Positions 22,765 to 32,659 of a DNA stretch of 64,000 bases are shown here, one piece after another. Both the position numbers and the translations under genes were made by a program. Each line of letters opens with the position of its first letter. The first letter of the stretch is position 1. The notes under the pieces were generated by a model. The model had not been told where the DNA came from. It worked only from the letters and a program-made list of their open reading frames with translations, and did no database searches. The stretch is from Antedon mediterranea (lineage: Eukaryota > Echinodermata > Crinoidea > Comatulida > Antedonidae), in NCBI RefSeq assembly GCF_964355755.1, contig NC_092673.1, forward strand, positions 24,249,001-24,313,000. Reading direction: 5' to 3'.

Positions 22765-23427
22765 GTAAGTTATTTTGTATTGATTGATTTGGTGAGTTTA
22801 TGTTCGCTATACATGGAGATGGCGTCATTACGATATGCTTAAACTAAAGTTTGTTGTCGTGTGAATCCGATCTTGAAAAGGTTTTCGTATTACATTTAAA
22901 AACCAGTCCATTAAGAATGTTTATTTGAATGTTCATCGGATGATTTGCTGGTCGGTACCTGGATATGACGTCATACCAGACGCCGTTTCTGGAGGACAAT
23001 TATATTACAGACTTAGATTCCAAATTAAATTGTTGTAATTGTTAAAACGATGCACAGATCCTACTTATCATTGAGAGGTAAAATACACTGACAAGTGGTA
23101 TCATTTTTTTTATTGCAATGAGAGCGAGCTGGCTTTCCAAGGTTAAATAACAAACAAATTATGTTATAAAAAAAATTATTAGATTTAATAATTAATCTTA
23201 TTATGAATATTGGAACCATTTTGATGCATTTGATGGCCAAGTGTAGACATTGCGTGTTGTGTATTTTGCGATGTAAAAATGTTGTCAAGAGGTCTCTTTA
23301 TGATAGTGCTGCTGTTCTATAGTTTGGAAAAGAGTACTTTGAACCCAACACCCCACCCACCCACTGGCTACAACTTCTAACGTCTACTTTAACCTACGGA
23401 CGTTTTTATGGTAGGCGCAAACGCCCT
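22765..23427. other. Presumed intron, nothing else seen
   Basis: Downstream of the donor at 22765. No matching phase-2 acceptor with a coding exon could be supported. Confidence 0.4.
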
Positions 23428-23628
23428 AAAGCTTGTTTCCCACTAACGACGCAACGTAACGCATCCTGCGCGATGTAAGAAAATGCCCTTCCAATAATTG
23501 TGTTTCCCCCGCCTGCGGGAAATCATAGCACTGTTGCGTGGTCGGTTCCCATTTGTGATTACGCAATACAGCACGTCACCATGTCGCTGCGTTGTGTTGA
23601 TTTGGGTCACTAGTGGGAACGAAGCATT
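23428..23628. mobile_element. MITE family B, copy 1
   Basis: The left end aaagcttgtttcccactaacgacgcaacg is matched in inverse by ...gcgttg...tagtgggaacgaagc on the right. About 200 bp with a GC-richer interior. Family B has further copies at 23791-24006, 24515-24695 and 25837-25975. Confidence 0.75.
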
Positions 23629-23790
23629 AGAGCTCAATACATGCGTTTCTGCAAAGTTTGTGTAAAGTGTTATTTTTGTTGCATGTTTCGGGAATTCATT
23701 TTGCACCAAACGTATGCGACACAAGTATAGCTAGTTAAGCTGGTTCATACTAGAGTTTGGATTGGTCTGCAGACATACTATTATAGGTGT

Positions 23791-24006
23791 AAAGCGTGGT
23801 TCCCACTAAAACGCAACATAAGTAAAGCCTGGTTCCCACTAGCGACGCAACGCAAGGACGTAACGCAACGCAAGTGAATTGACCAATCACAAGCGATGGC
23901 TTATTCGCTTGTAATTGCTAACTGTCTATAACTTCGCTTGTCATTGGTTAAAACGCTTGCATTGCGTTTACGTCCTTGCGTTACGTTCAAGTGGGAACCA
24001 AGCTTT
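23791..24006. mobile_element. MITE family B, copy 2
   Basis: It begins with two near-copies of the left end (23791 and 23824, gcgtggttcccact / gcctggttcccact) and ends aagtgggaaccaagctt. The interior is a nested palindrome (cgcaaggacgtaacgcaacg against cgtccttgcgttacg). A further fragment with gcgttgcgtcctagagtgagaacc lies at about 24069-24096. Confidence 0.75.
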
Positions 24007-24514
24007 ATTTGACAAATCACGACGCGATGAACGCGATGATCCACCGCGTCGTGATTGGTAAAATTATTTTGCGTTGCGTCCTAGAGTGAGAACCAACAGC
24101 ACAAACGTATTATATAACAATTAGTGATTCTCTAGACACCAGTTATTGGTTGTTGCGTGCACGTCGAGACAGGACGCGTCCGGACTATTACACCAGAAAC
24201 AAACTTTGAAAATTAACTTTTATACTTGATTAGTTTGTGTAATTCCATTATGTTTAGTTATTAAAGCGGGAAATTAAGGAAATCTATGTTTTCAACAAGT
24301 GTGAAACCCAAGTTGTCGAACTCAATTTGAAATGACGTTGCCCTTTGTATACCGCGCCAAAACTCAGACACACTGTCATTCCAATTGGTTAAGTTTAACA
24401 TATAAGGCCCGGGCCTAAACGTTTAGCTTGTGAGAAATTATTTATTTATTTAACATCTTTATACAGGTTTACACAATCGGGTAAAGAAAACCTGTTTTGC
24501 TTTGTGGTCCTATC

Positions 24515-24695
24515 TTAAGCGTGGTTCCCACTTGAACGCAACGTAACGCAACCGACGTAACGTGAGAAAATGCCCTTCCAATTAATTGTGTTTGTTGTTT
24601 GCAGCATTTCGTCGTCAGTTCCCTGTACTCGTGATTACGCAATACAGCACTACTTTGCGTCAATACGTCGTAGCGTAGTGGGAACCACGCTTTAA
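24515..24695. mobile_element. MITE family B, copy 3
   Basis: Starts aagcgtggttcccacttg and ends gtagtgggaaccacgctt, 14 of the terminal bases being perfect inverse complements. About 180 bp, with aacgtaacgcaacc-type interior. Confidence 0.8.
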
Positions 24696-25140
24696 ATACA
24701 AAATTTGCGTTAAACAAAGCCATACATAAGTACATGTTGGACTTCTTGAAATGAAGGCGTGACTATAGGAGCTGTGGCAATGGATTGGCGCCAAGCATCC
24801 CTCACTTGACACAAACAGAACTATGATATAATTTGAATCAACCGTTATAACGTGCGGTGCCCTACGCATATGCGTATTGTCGCAGGGACCAACCGAAACT
24901 CCCTCCCGTATCATGAATTATTATTATCAACATTATCATTTTGGCGGTCAAATGAACTACAAAACAAACAATCTAGTACGCGAGATATCTATAAATTTTA
25001 TTGGCACAATAATACGTGCTAACAAGTGCAATAACATTATCGTTATTGTTCTGAGAATTCGGCTGTCAAATTTAGTTATCACTAGTTAGAGGACATGCGT
25101 TTTGTTTTCATTACGACCCATATTACAGAGAGGGGGAATA

Positions 25141-25217
25141 CGTCACAGAGACGCCGTCACGTCACAGAGATGCTGACACGTCACAGAGACGCCGACGAGT
25201 CACAGAGACGCCGACTC
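25141..25217. repeat. Short minisatellite 'cgtcacagagacgccga'
   Basis: Four imperfect copies of a roughly 17-21-bp unit (acgtcacagagacgccg, acgtcacagagatgctg, agtcacagagacgccg). CpG-rich against an AT-rich background. Confidence 0.75.
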
Positions 25218-25780
25218 TCGTTATCTCGTACGTTATTTTTGCATTACGAAGTCCGTATACAGAGGATTTGCTACATTTATTTTTGCGCTACAAACATTAT
25301 TTCTGCATTGCGAATTCCGTATTAAGAAGAGTAGGGAGATACGCCAATCTCTCGCGCAAGCACGTTTCTCACACCCTATTACTTACCCTATAGCCATATA
25401 AACATATTTCTGTCGGTTTGGTACGTTTCACTTAATTTCAACAGTAGGAAATTAGGCGTTTTAAAGGAAATCTGTACCAATTACCGCAACTTGAATCGGA
25501 AAGAATCTTTACCCGACATGTTTCAACTATCAGGTTTAGCCGGACTTCACATGTTTTAGCTATGGCGTTCTTCCTGTGTAAACATAACTGACCCATGTTC
25601 TGAGTTTAGTTTAAGCCTAATGCGTCAAATACAGGCACGTCTTAAAGATATAGTATCCATACAATAATTGTTAAAAATCAATCAACATAAACTTAATGGT
25701 ATAATGTCCTATTTTGGATGATGGACCTTTAAATGCTAAACATATTAGGAAATGTTAAGTTCCAATTGTTGAGCATTTAT
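25218..25780. other. Unassigned sequence, no supported gene
   Basis: Two related cattacgaagtccgtat / cattgcgaattccgtat words near 25240-25325 suggest another degraded repeat. No exon is supported. Confidence 0.4.
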
Positions 25781-25975
25781 TATGGCGCGCCAAGATGTTT
25801 AAAACTAAAATATCTTTATTTCCAAATAAATGACAGCTTGGCGCGCCATAACGCAACGCAAACGAGGGAACCAATGACAGTTCGAACAATAATGACATCG
25901 CTTTTGATTGGCCAAATCACTTACGTTGCGTAAGCAAGCATAACAAAAATGCGTCTCTAGTTGGAACCAAATTTA
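25781..25975. mobile_element. MITE family B, copy 4, fused to a 14-bp GGCGCGCC inverted repeat
   Basis: A perfect 14-bp inverted repeat, tatggcgcgccaag at 25781-25794 and cttggcgcgccata at 25837-25850, encloses 42 AT-rich bases. The right arm runs directly into acgcaacgcaaacg, followed by family-B-like sequence ending gcgtctctagttggaacc near 25968. Confidence 0.6.
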
Positions 25976-26396
25976 ATATATTGCCATTTGTTGGTAGAAT
26001 TGTTTTCGGTATACAGTAAAATTACTCAAGGCTTTATTACTTATTGTTTTTCTATTCCAGCTCAACATTAATATGATTTAATACTATTGTAACCTGTTAT
26101 AATAATTTAGACAATGTCAATTTACATAAATATTAATAAAACAATAATGTAGTATGAATTATAATATTCATATCATGGGTACTTTGATAATTCCGTTATT
26201 AGTAATACGACAGACTGTTATACCATTTTAAACGATTTATTTCGCCACTTGGGAGTCAAAGAATACAAAATGTATGTCAGTTAAAACAATTAAAAACTTT
26301 ACAGTTTCCCCACCAATTTCTTCCGATACATGAGTCATGGATTATAGGTATTGGCACCTGCCATTTATATTGGTATATTGTATAGTAATGGCCACT

Positions 26397-26495
26397 GGCC
26401 ACAAGGAACACTCCATTCCAGGGAACACTCCTATTAAGGGGACACTTCGTTTAGACCCGAAAATGTCCCTTTAATTGGGGACCTTCTTCGTCCCC
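26397..26495. repeat. Dispersed 'aaggggacac' repeat copy
   Basis: Carries aacactcctattaaggggac followed by an inverted half, tgtccctttaattgggg. Same family as 20325-20392. Confidence 0.65.
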
Positions 26496-26949
26496 CTATA
26501 TACAGACTATTGCATTTGCTTAATACACTTCTCCAATTTCAAAATTTGTTTCATTGTTAGCTTAATTCCCGACCGTATAGTGTATGTTTTTTTAGGAGTT
26601 TTGAAACACAAATATTTTGGAAAATATATATTAACGGTAAGTTTCGTTTTACAAGAAGGATAACCTATGGACGAGGAAATATGCGTGGGTTAAACAATTT
26701 AATAAAATTAGTAAAATAGCAATAATGAAAAACACACTCTAAAAACTAAAGAAATATTCATATAACGTGATAGTGCGATAAGTGACTTTCTTCGTTTTTA
26801 AAGTGTTTCTGTCTGGTCTTCGAACTATTTTAGTCGCTAGAGTATTAGATGGCTTTTCCTCGTCAGTTCAGTATAGGGCCTACTAGTGATTATTGAATGA
26901 TAGTAAATGCATGCATTGGCTATTGATCGCATATTGATATTTTAAGATA

Positions 26950-27050
26950 TAAAATAATATATAATAATAATAATTTATTGGAAACTTCACTTTACAACAG
27001 TGGCAAGCTTTGATGATAAAGGTGCGTCCAAGCAATAACTTAAAACGAGT
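26950..27050 (-). mobile_element. Retroelement 3'-end fragment (family with 46.1 kb)
   Basis: The sequence ataataataatttattggaa, then aacagtggca and aaggtgcgtccaag, matches the reverse complement of 46110-46215. The ATT-rich end is the likely 3' terminus, which places it on the minus strand. Confidence 0.5.
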
Positions 27051-27960
27051 GACAAAATAAATTTGGTGTGAAATACAGCATACAAGAATAAATTAAAAAA
27101 ACAAAACAAACAAAACTAAAGAAAAACAAAACAAAAAACAAACTTAAAATGAATAAAAATAAATAAAAATGTTTAGATACACACATAATGAATATTTACA
27201 ATTAAATTTATGGTATGAATCAAAATAAAGATTATACTGGAAAACTTGGGAACGTTTTGACATAACAATCGTTTGGAAAAACTAACTGTGCCCTTAACAA
27301 ATTACCATGCCCACACAAAGTAATTTAATTTTAATTCAGACAGGGAGAGATGTGAGCAGATACCGTATCCTTGGTAAACCTACGCACACGCTATATTTTA
27401 ATTTCTTTTTAAATAGTATAATTTGGGGCCTCTATCGAGGACATAACAAAGAGGGAAAATACATTTTTAACATTATTTAAGAACATCCATATTAAGGGGA
27501 CACTTTGTTGGATTGTAATCATATTGGATTTTTTTTTAATGTTTTATTTATTTATTTATTTAATTTTTGTTTGCGTCAGTTTACCAAAGGACGCATCTAA
27601 CAAAAATATACTATGCCTGAATGTACAAGTTATGGAACGTTTTCTTTTGGTTTATATGCAGTCGTTGTGAAAGTCAAACGACACTTCCTGTCATAACTAA
27701 TAATCGTAATAATAAAATGATTGGAATGTATCTTATTCAAAACTTATTTGACATTTCAATAATGTTGAAAGTAAATCAAAAATGTTTATATATGCTTTTC
27801 CGATTAAGCCCCGAAAATATGTTTTACCCTTCTGTTGAAATGTTTCAGACTTCTCTTCTCGTGAAAAAATAAAAATCTGGAAAATGTTCTTTCGTAATGT
27901 GACCGCATCACCTGTTTTTTTTTATACGCGCAATTTTGTTTAATGTATTTTCAGAAGTTG
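27051..27960. other. Unassigned AT-rich sequence
   Basis: Holds an aaacaaaac-type simple repeat (27098-27150), a small ttaaggggacac fragment near 27490 and a (ttta)n tract at 27541-27563. An open frame at 27621-27872 has no recognisable domain and I do not accept it as a gene. Confidence 0.4.
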
Positions 27961-27969
27961 ATCACTTAT

Positions 27970-28337
27970 TTTTCTTTATCTCTTTCTTTCTTTATTTATA
28001 TCCATAAATATAAATTATAAACATTGTAGCGTACAAATAATAATAATTATATCAAGGGAAGGGCTAAAAAATAGTTACAATTAATCAAGTTCAGCCTCTA
28101 AACATTGAAATATAAATAGTTATATAAATAAATTACGGCTACCTTTCTAAAAAGTTTTTTTAAACACACTTTCTCTCAAATATACAGTATAATTCTCTCA
28201 TGAAATAAAATAAATATCCTAAACAAACAAGTAGTATGTTTTCATTTCGTTTTTAAATTTGCTTTTTGTTAGAACCTTAATTCATCTGGGATTTCATTCC
28301 AGAGCTTTGCATCAGAATACCTGATGGAATGTTGTCT
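27970..28337 (-). pseudogene. LINE remnant: C terminus of ORF2 plus 3' UTR, frameshifted
   Basis: Read on the minus strand from 28337, one frame gives RQHSIRYSDAKLWNEIPDEL, then RF and a stop at 28269-28271. After a frame change it continues KSKFKNEMKTYYLFV to a stop at 28219-28221. The 'ayklWNeIPdeiR...fKk.lKtyll' pattern is the usual C terminus of many non-LTR retrotransposon reverse transcriptase polyproteins. The 3' side runs into AT-rich sequence with a cttt-rich tail. The frame break shows it is dead. It sits about 140 bp from the carboxypeptidase exon. Confidence 0.65.
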
Positions 28338-28477
28338 TATATATATATGTATTTATCAGATATAGCTATGATATAAGTTATACGTGTAATTATGGTATAC
28401 TTACTGTCCTCTTGATCGTATGATTGTATTCACAATCATTAAAATAATGAATTTAAAAGTCGTAACTTGTGACTTAC

Positions 28478-28706
28478 CTATTTCGTGTACCCCTGGATTG
28501 TCCGTAATTTCAAAGACATACAGCGTTCTTCCTTCAACACTTCTTCCAATGTCATAAATGCGCGTAATGTCTGGACACTTCTGGTTTATTTTCTCCAGTA
28601 GTCGAATCATCTCTTTATAAGGATGATAAACAAATTCTATTCCATTACTCGAGAACATTAAAGACGAGGATGTCACTAAAAGTACAGCAATGTGGTGTAA
28701 TTCCAT
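28478..28706 (-). CDS. First exon of an M14 metallocarboxypeptidase (CPN/CPE/CPM-like)
   Basis: On the minus strand the ATG at 28706 opens 76 codons plus one base, ending at a perfect donor (gtaagt, read on the minus strand from 28477). Residues 1-22 are a secretory signal peptide (MELHHIAVLLVTSSSLMFSS). The mature part reads YHPYKEMIRLLEKINQKCPD, then ITRIYDIGRSVEGRTLYVFE and ITDNPGVHE. This is the conserved start of the regulatory (N/E) carboxypeptidase catalytic domain, which removes C-terminal Arg/Lys from peptides in the secretory pathway or extracellularly. The zinc ligands (HxxE, H) are encoded by later exons, which should lie at lower coordinates. I searched by eye for NMHGNE on the minus strand to 15 kb and found nothing. 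So the gene has a long first intron, or this is an orphan exon. Confidence 0.8.
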
Positions 28707-28738
28707 GGTTTATGGTCTTCTTAGCTCTTACTTAAAAG

Positions 28739-28836
28739 TAAGTTCGTCAGGCAGTAGCTAAGGCCTCTTATCGAGTTATTACCTAAATAAGTTTGCCAGG
28801 CAGTGGATAAGGCCTCTTATCGAGTTATTACCTAAG
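28739..28836. repeat. 49-bp direct duplication in the carboxypeptidase 5' flank
   Basis: Two adjacent copies (28739-28787 and 28788-28836) of a unit containing caggcagt, aaggcctcttatcgagttat and tacctaa, differing at only a few positions. They lie 30-130 bp upstream of the minus-strand ATG, so they occupy the likely promoter. Confidence 0.85.
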
Positions 28837-28849
28837 AGGTTCGCTCTTC

Positions 28850-29755
28850 TCCTGTGGGCTGAGTCATTTAGGATGAAGAGTTCAGACCAGACAGACTACT
28901 GTAAGTGGGAAAACTGGAACATTCCATTTCGTTTGATAATAATTATTTCGTTAAAAATAATATGCAAGTGCTGTATCGTAGCCTTATATAGAGGGCAGCA
29001 GTTTATGCAAATTATATCAAATATAAAGTTGAAAATCGAATGGTTCTTAAAATGTCTTAAATTATCTTCTTGATGTTTCGTTATTTTTTCTACTGAATGA
29101 GTCAGATCTGCCGAAACGTAATAATACTCTTAAAATTAATTGAGTAGGCCTATCTATGTGGTTTTTCATCCATACCTATGTTTATGTTATTCTGTGTTTA
29201 TAGATCAATACATACGTCCAACCGCCAATGGGTCATGCGTGTATGTTTCATTTTTTTGTAAAATAAAATATATTTCAATTAAATAATGATTAATTCATTT
29301 ATTTCATAATTTACCGTACATTTCCTTTAAAAAGGCACTTTTTTTTTCAATAAAAAGCACACCCGTAACCAAGAGTGGATTCAGACCTGTCTTTTTGTGA
29401 AGCCCCTCAGAAAAACCCCTGTTAGTCTTGATCAGGGACTTTTATAGCCTGCGGACTCATCTTGCTATAATCGTTACAAATTGGAGTGATAACATTAGCT
29501 CAACAACCCAAATCAATTTGTCTAACCCATCATTGCAAAGTCCCTTAAGTCTGGTGTTTCCGGAATGGGAGACAGTATTAATGCGGAAATTATGTCAAGT
29601 GTTGAAACTTTGGGCTTCAATTGCTACATATTATAAGCGTGCAAGTTATGGCCAATAAGTCAACCCTGGCAAGTATACTGAACTTTACAACAAATTAATA
29701 ATTACCCATCTCCTACCCTGGAACGTAGATGGAATACTACGTCATGATAAAGAAG
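28850..29755. other. Intergenic, no supported gene
   Basis: Nothing beyond AT-rich sequence and short chance frames is visible. Confidence 0.45.
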
Positions 29756-29759
29756 TTAA

Positions 29760-29990
29760 ATCACACCCCCTCTCCGATCTTGTTGAGTGGATCGAGTAGG
29801 CCTACATGGTCCAGCAAAATCAAATTACTTGCCCTCTCAGACTGTGGAGTACGTGGGGTATAAAATGACCAAGGATCACCCCTCTCCGATCTTGTTGAGT
29901 AGATAAGTAGATCGAGTAGGCCTACATTGTCCAGCAAAATCAAATTACTTTCCCGCTAGTCTCAGAATGTGTAGTACGTGGGGTATAGAT
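29760..29990. repeat. Tandem duplication of a ~115-bp unit
   Basis: Two copies, each running from ccctctccgatcttgttgag through gatcgagtaggcctaca and ccagcaaaatcaaattac to gtacgtggggtata. A 'gaccaaggatcacc' word lies at the junction and again at 30351. Confidence 0.85.
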
Positions 29991-30350
29991 TTTTTACTAA
30001 CTTTATTCTTTATTTCAAGCCAACAGTGTAAAACACCAATAACAGGTTGAAAATAAATAACTAAACAATAAAATATGAGCCAATATAATATATACAAAAT
30101 GAAAAAAGATTATTTAAATAATTTCATTAATAATACATTTAAATTGAGAAAAATTACAGTTAAAAATATCTAAAGAATTATTTTTTAAAAGACAAGAATT
30201 GTACAATGACGAGAGTCTACAGAAAATACAATTTTTACAAACATTTATTGACACGAGAATATTTAACATGAAGAAAGGGTTTACTACGAAGATTACGAAC
30301 AGGAACATTAAAATAAAACAACGAAACAAGATCACAATCAAACTTAGAAG
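29990..30350 (-). mobile_element. Probable LINE 3'-end fragment
   Basis: Read on the minus strand it ends ttggcttgaaataaagaataaag, like a polyadenylated retroelement 3' end. Upstream it has a short stretch encoding VCKNCIFCR, which resembles the CxxC knuckle near the end of some LINE ORF2 proteins. Degenerate; the family is uncertain. Confidence 0.4.
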
Positions 30351-30706
30351 TGACCAAGGATCACCCTCACATCAACATGTGTGCCTTTTATTCCAGAAAT
30401 AAACGAAATTGTAACAATCAATGTATGGTTGTGTTTCATAATAGACTTCCTTATTATAAATTTGATTTGGAAAAAGTGTGTCTGGTTCCGTTCATGTTTT
30501 TTTTTATTTTATACTCCTTTACATTGGGCAAGATGCATCCAGAGACCATAATTAATATAGATCAGTTTATAACACATAAACCGTGCTCTCGAGTGTGAAT
30601 TAGTGTACTTATTTTTGTATCATGTGACCTACAAGCGTCCAATCAAATGATACGAATCTTGATATAAGTTCAACATAATAAATATAATCATAGCTCAACC
30701 GTCACC

Positions 30707-31305
30707 TTTTTTCACGCTGCTGCTCTAGCCCGCTACGTCCCATTAGGACTTATACTCAATCAGAAGCTAAAGCAAGCAGCAGTTATAGTTCTAAGGACAG
30801 ACAGTTTTGTGAAAATGGAAACTCCACTATGATTTATTGATTCACAGTAGACCCCAAAAACGTCTGGGAAAGAGTCTATTAGGACATGTCATGCTAAAAT
30901 TACAAATCCCTAAGCATTTCTGGTATATTCACTGTCAGATATTCATTGAATTATTATCGAAACAGTCCATTAAAGTTTGTGTTTGTAATAGGATACTTCA
31001 CAATTGAAATATCTAGGGTGATGAAGTGACCCCCAGATTTGACCTTAGCAATAAAATTAACTAAAGTGATAGAAATTGAGTATTCACTTCTGTAACAAAA
31101 TATAATATTTATTCACATATAAAAAAAGAAAAGAAACCCAAAAACCATTGTCTGACAGACAATTTAAGTATTTGTTGCTTTAAATTACATTTTTTTCAGG
31201 TAAAATAACTATTATGTGACAATAAAATGACACATTAAAAAACATTTGAAATAAAAAATATTTTTCAATAAGCGAGCAGCGTTTTTTGTAAGAAATATTT
31301 CTTGT
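30707..31305 (+). repeat. ~600-bp dispersed repeat family C, copy 1
   Basis: Nearly identical to 49042-49601, from ttcacgctgctgctctagcc through aggacatgtcatgctaaaat and ccattgtctgacagacaatt to agcgagcagcgttttttgta. Relative to copy 2 it carries a ~50-bp extra segment after gtttgtgtttgtaa and a few small indels that break any shared reading frame, so it is not a conserved coding exon. Confidence 0.9.
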
Positions 31306-32561
31306 CGCATTCTGTTTTTGGTTAAAAATTAAACTGGCTAGCGGCCTCTATAGTTAGCTTTTTACAAAAACTTTTTTAAACCAAAGTGGGCATAGCTTTT
31401 TGTACGCTTATACAATTAGGCAATGTTCTTATTCGTGTTGAAATAAAGTAATATTTATTGAATTGTATCAAGGAAAACTTGAATATACAGTCATAGAAAT
31501 AATGAAGTTAGTAGGCTCTAGGCCTAGATAGATAAATTGACATTGTTAGTTTCAACAAGGTTTTAAAAGTAGTTAAGTTAGTCACTGCCTTTATAATTGT
31601 TTTGAATTTGATACTTGGATGCAAAGCAGATGATATTTACATAAAAATAGCTACCTTTGTTTAAATGACATCCGAAGAATCGATATTAGTATTTTCACAC
31701 GCACAAAACGTATTAAACGAATTGAATAACCAACCTGATACAAAGTATTTTCTATTTAGCGCCCTCTATAGTTTATTTTTTAATAAAACTTTATTAAAAG
31801 CGCGGTCCTAAATGTAGTTGTAGGATTTTCTGACTTCACAAGTTAACAAATCCTTTTTTACCTAGTAACATTTAAATGATTAGAGTTTGTATTTGTTACG
31901 TTTGATATTATAGCACTCCTTTAATTAAACTTAATATGAAGTACCATTTATGAGAGCACGGAGACACTTCGATACGGTTGAAGCTCTAATTAGCGTTGAT
32001 CTAGACATCAATAAATCCTATTTGCTATTCTATTTATAGAGCCCAATAGCATAATTTTTAAATTAAACTAATATTGTACGAAAGACTAAACAAATCGCAC
32101 TAAACAACCTCCAAAGAAAATTTTGGGAATATTACCTGATCGTGGGTATATAATATTAAACGGATGCTGGAAATATTATAATAAAATAACAATAAAAACA
32201 AGAAAACAGAGGGCCTACTGAAGACTGAAGAAAGATGAAATACGTAATACAATTTTACTCTTTAGACCGCTGTAGATTTTAAACTAAAGTTATTATATTA
32301 GTGTTGAGGAACATATTTATTTTTTTCCTCTGACACTTATCCGTCACAAACACAAGCAGCTAGTGTACATATTTCACGCATCAGTAATTTCTAGTAAGCT
32401 GAGTATTCAAGCAAATAACAATTCCCCAGCGTAGACTTGCAGCAACAGTGAGCTGAAACAAGATGTCCATTACGAATTTTAATATCATTCTGCAAGAATT
32501 CGAACAATACACGGGAAGATTGCTTTCATTTGGTTTACTTTAAGACTTTATTTACATCAAA
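31306..32561. other. Intergenic and KCNT 5' flank
   Basis: No gene is supported. The last ~200 bp (32340-32561) is less AT-rich and probably holds the promoter and 5' UTR of the channel gene. No TATA box is placed with confidence. Confidence 0.45.
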
Positions 32562-32659
32562 ATGGCTGAGTCAAGCTTCGGAGGTGTGCCTCCTCTTCCG
32601 CCTAGGTATCGTTTTCGGGACCTGGTTTTAGGCGATCATTTCTCCGAGGCTGAAGACAG
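32562..32659 (+). CDS. KCNT1-like: First coding exon of a KCNT (Slo2) sodium-activated potassium channel
   Basis: The ATG at 32562 opens 32 codons plus two bases, ending cag|gtaaga. Residues 9-25 read [17 protein letters not shown]. In vertebrate KCNT1/KCNT2 (Slack/Slick) a nearly identical [17 protein letters not shown] leads the cytoplasmic N terminus, followed by a D-R junction and the next exon beginning VQVEFY. Here the exon ends E-D-R with the same split arginine codon. The family forms tetrameric six-TM K+ channels with RCK domains, gated by cytoplasmic Na+. Transmembrane segments, pore and RCK domains are all in later exons. By eye I found no VQVEFY exon or GFGD pore exon in the remaining 31 kb, so the first intron is probably very long. 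The assignment rests on this short but distinctive motif. Confidence 0.85.

Noticed and set aside
25095-25325. Arg/His-rich 76-codon frame
   Set aside because: Its core is the cgtcacagagacgccga minisatellite.
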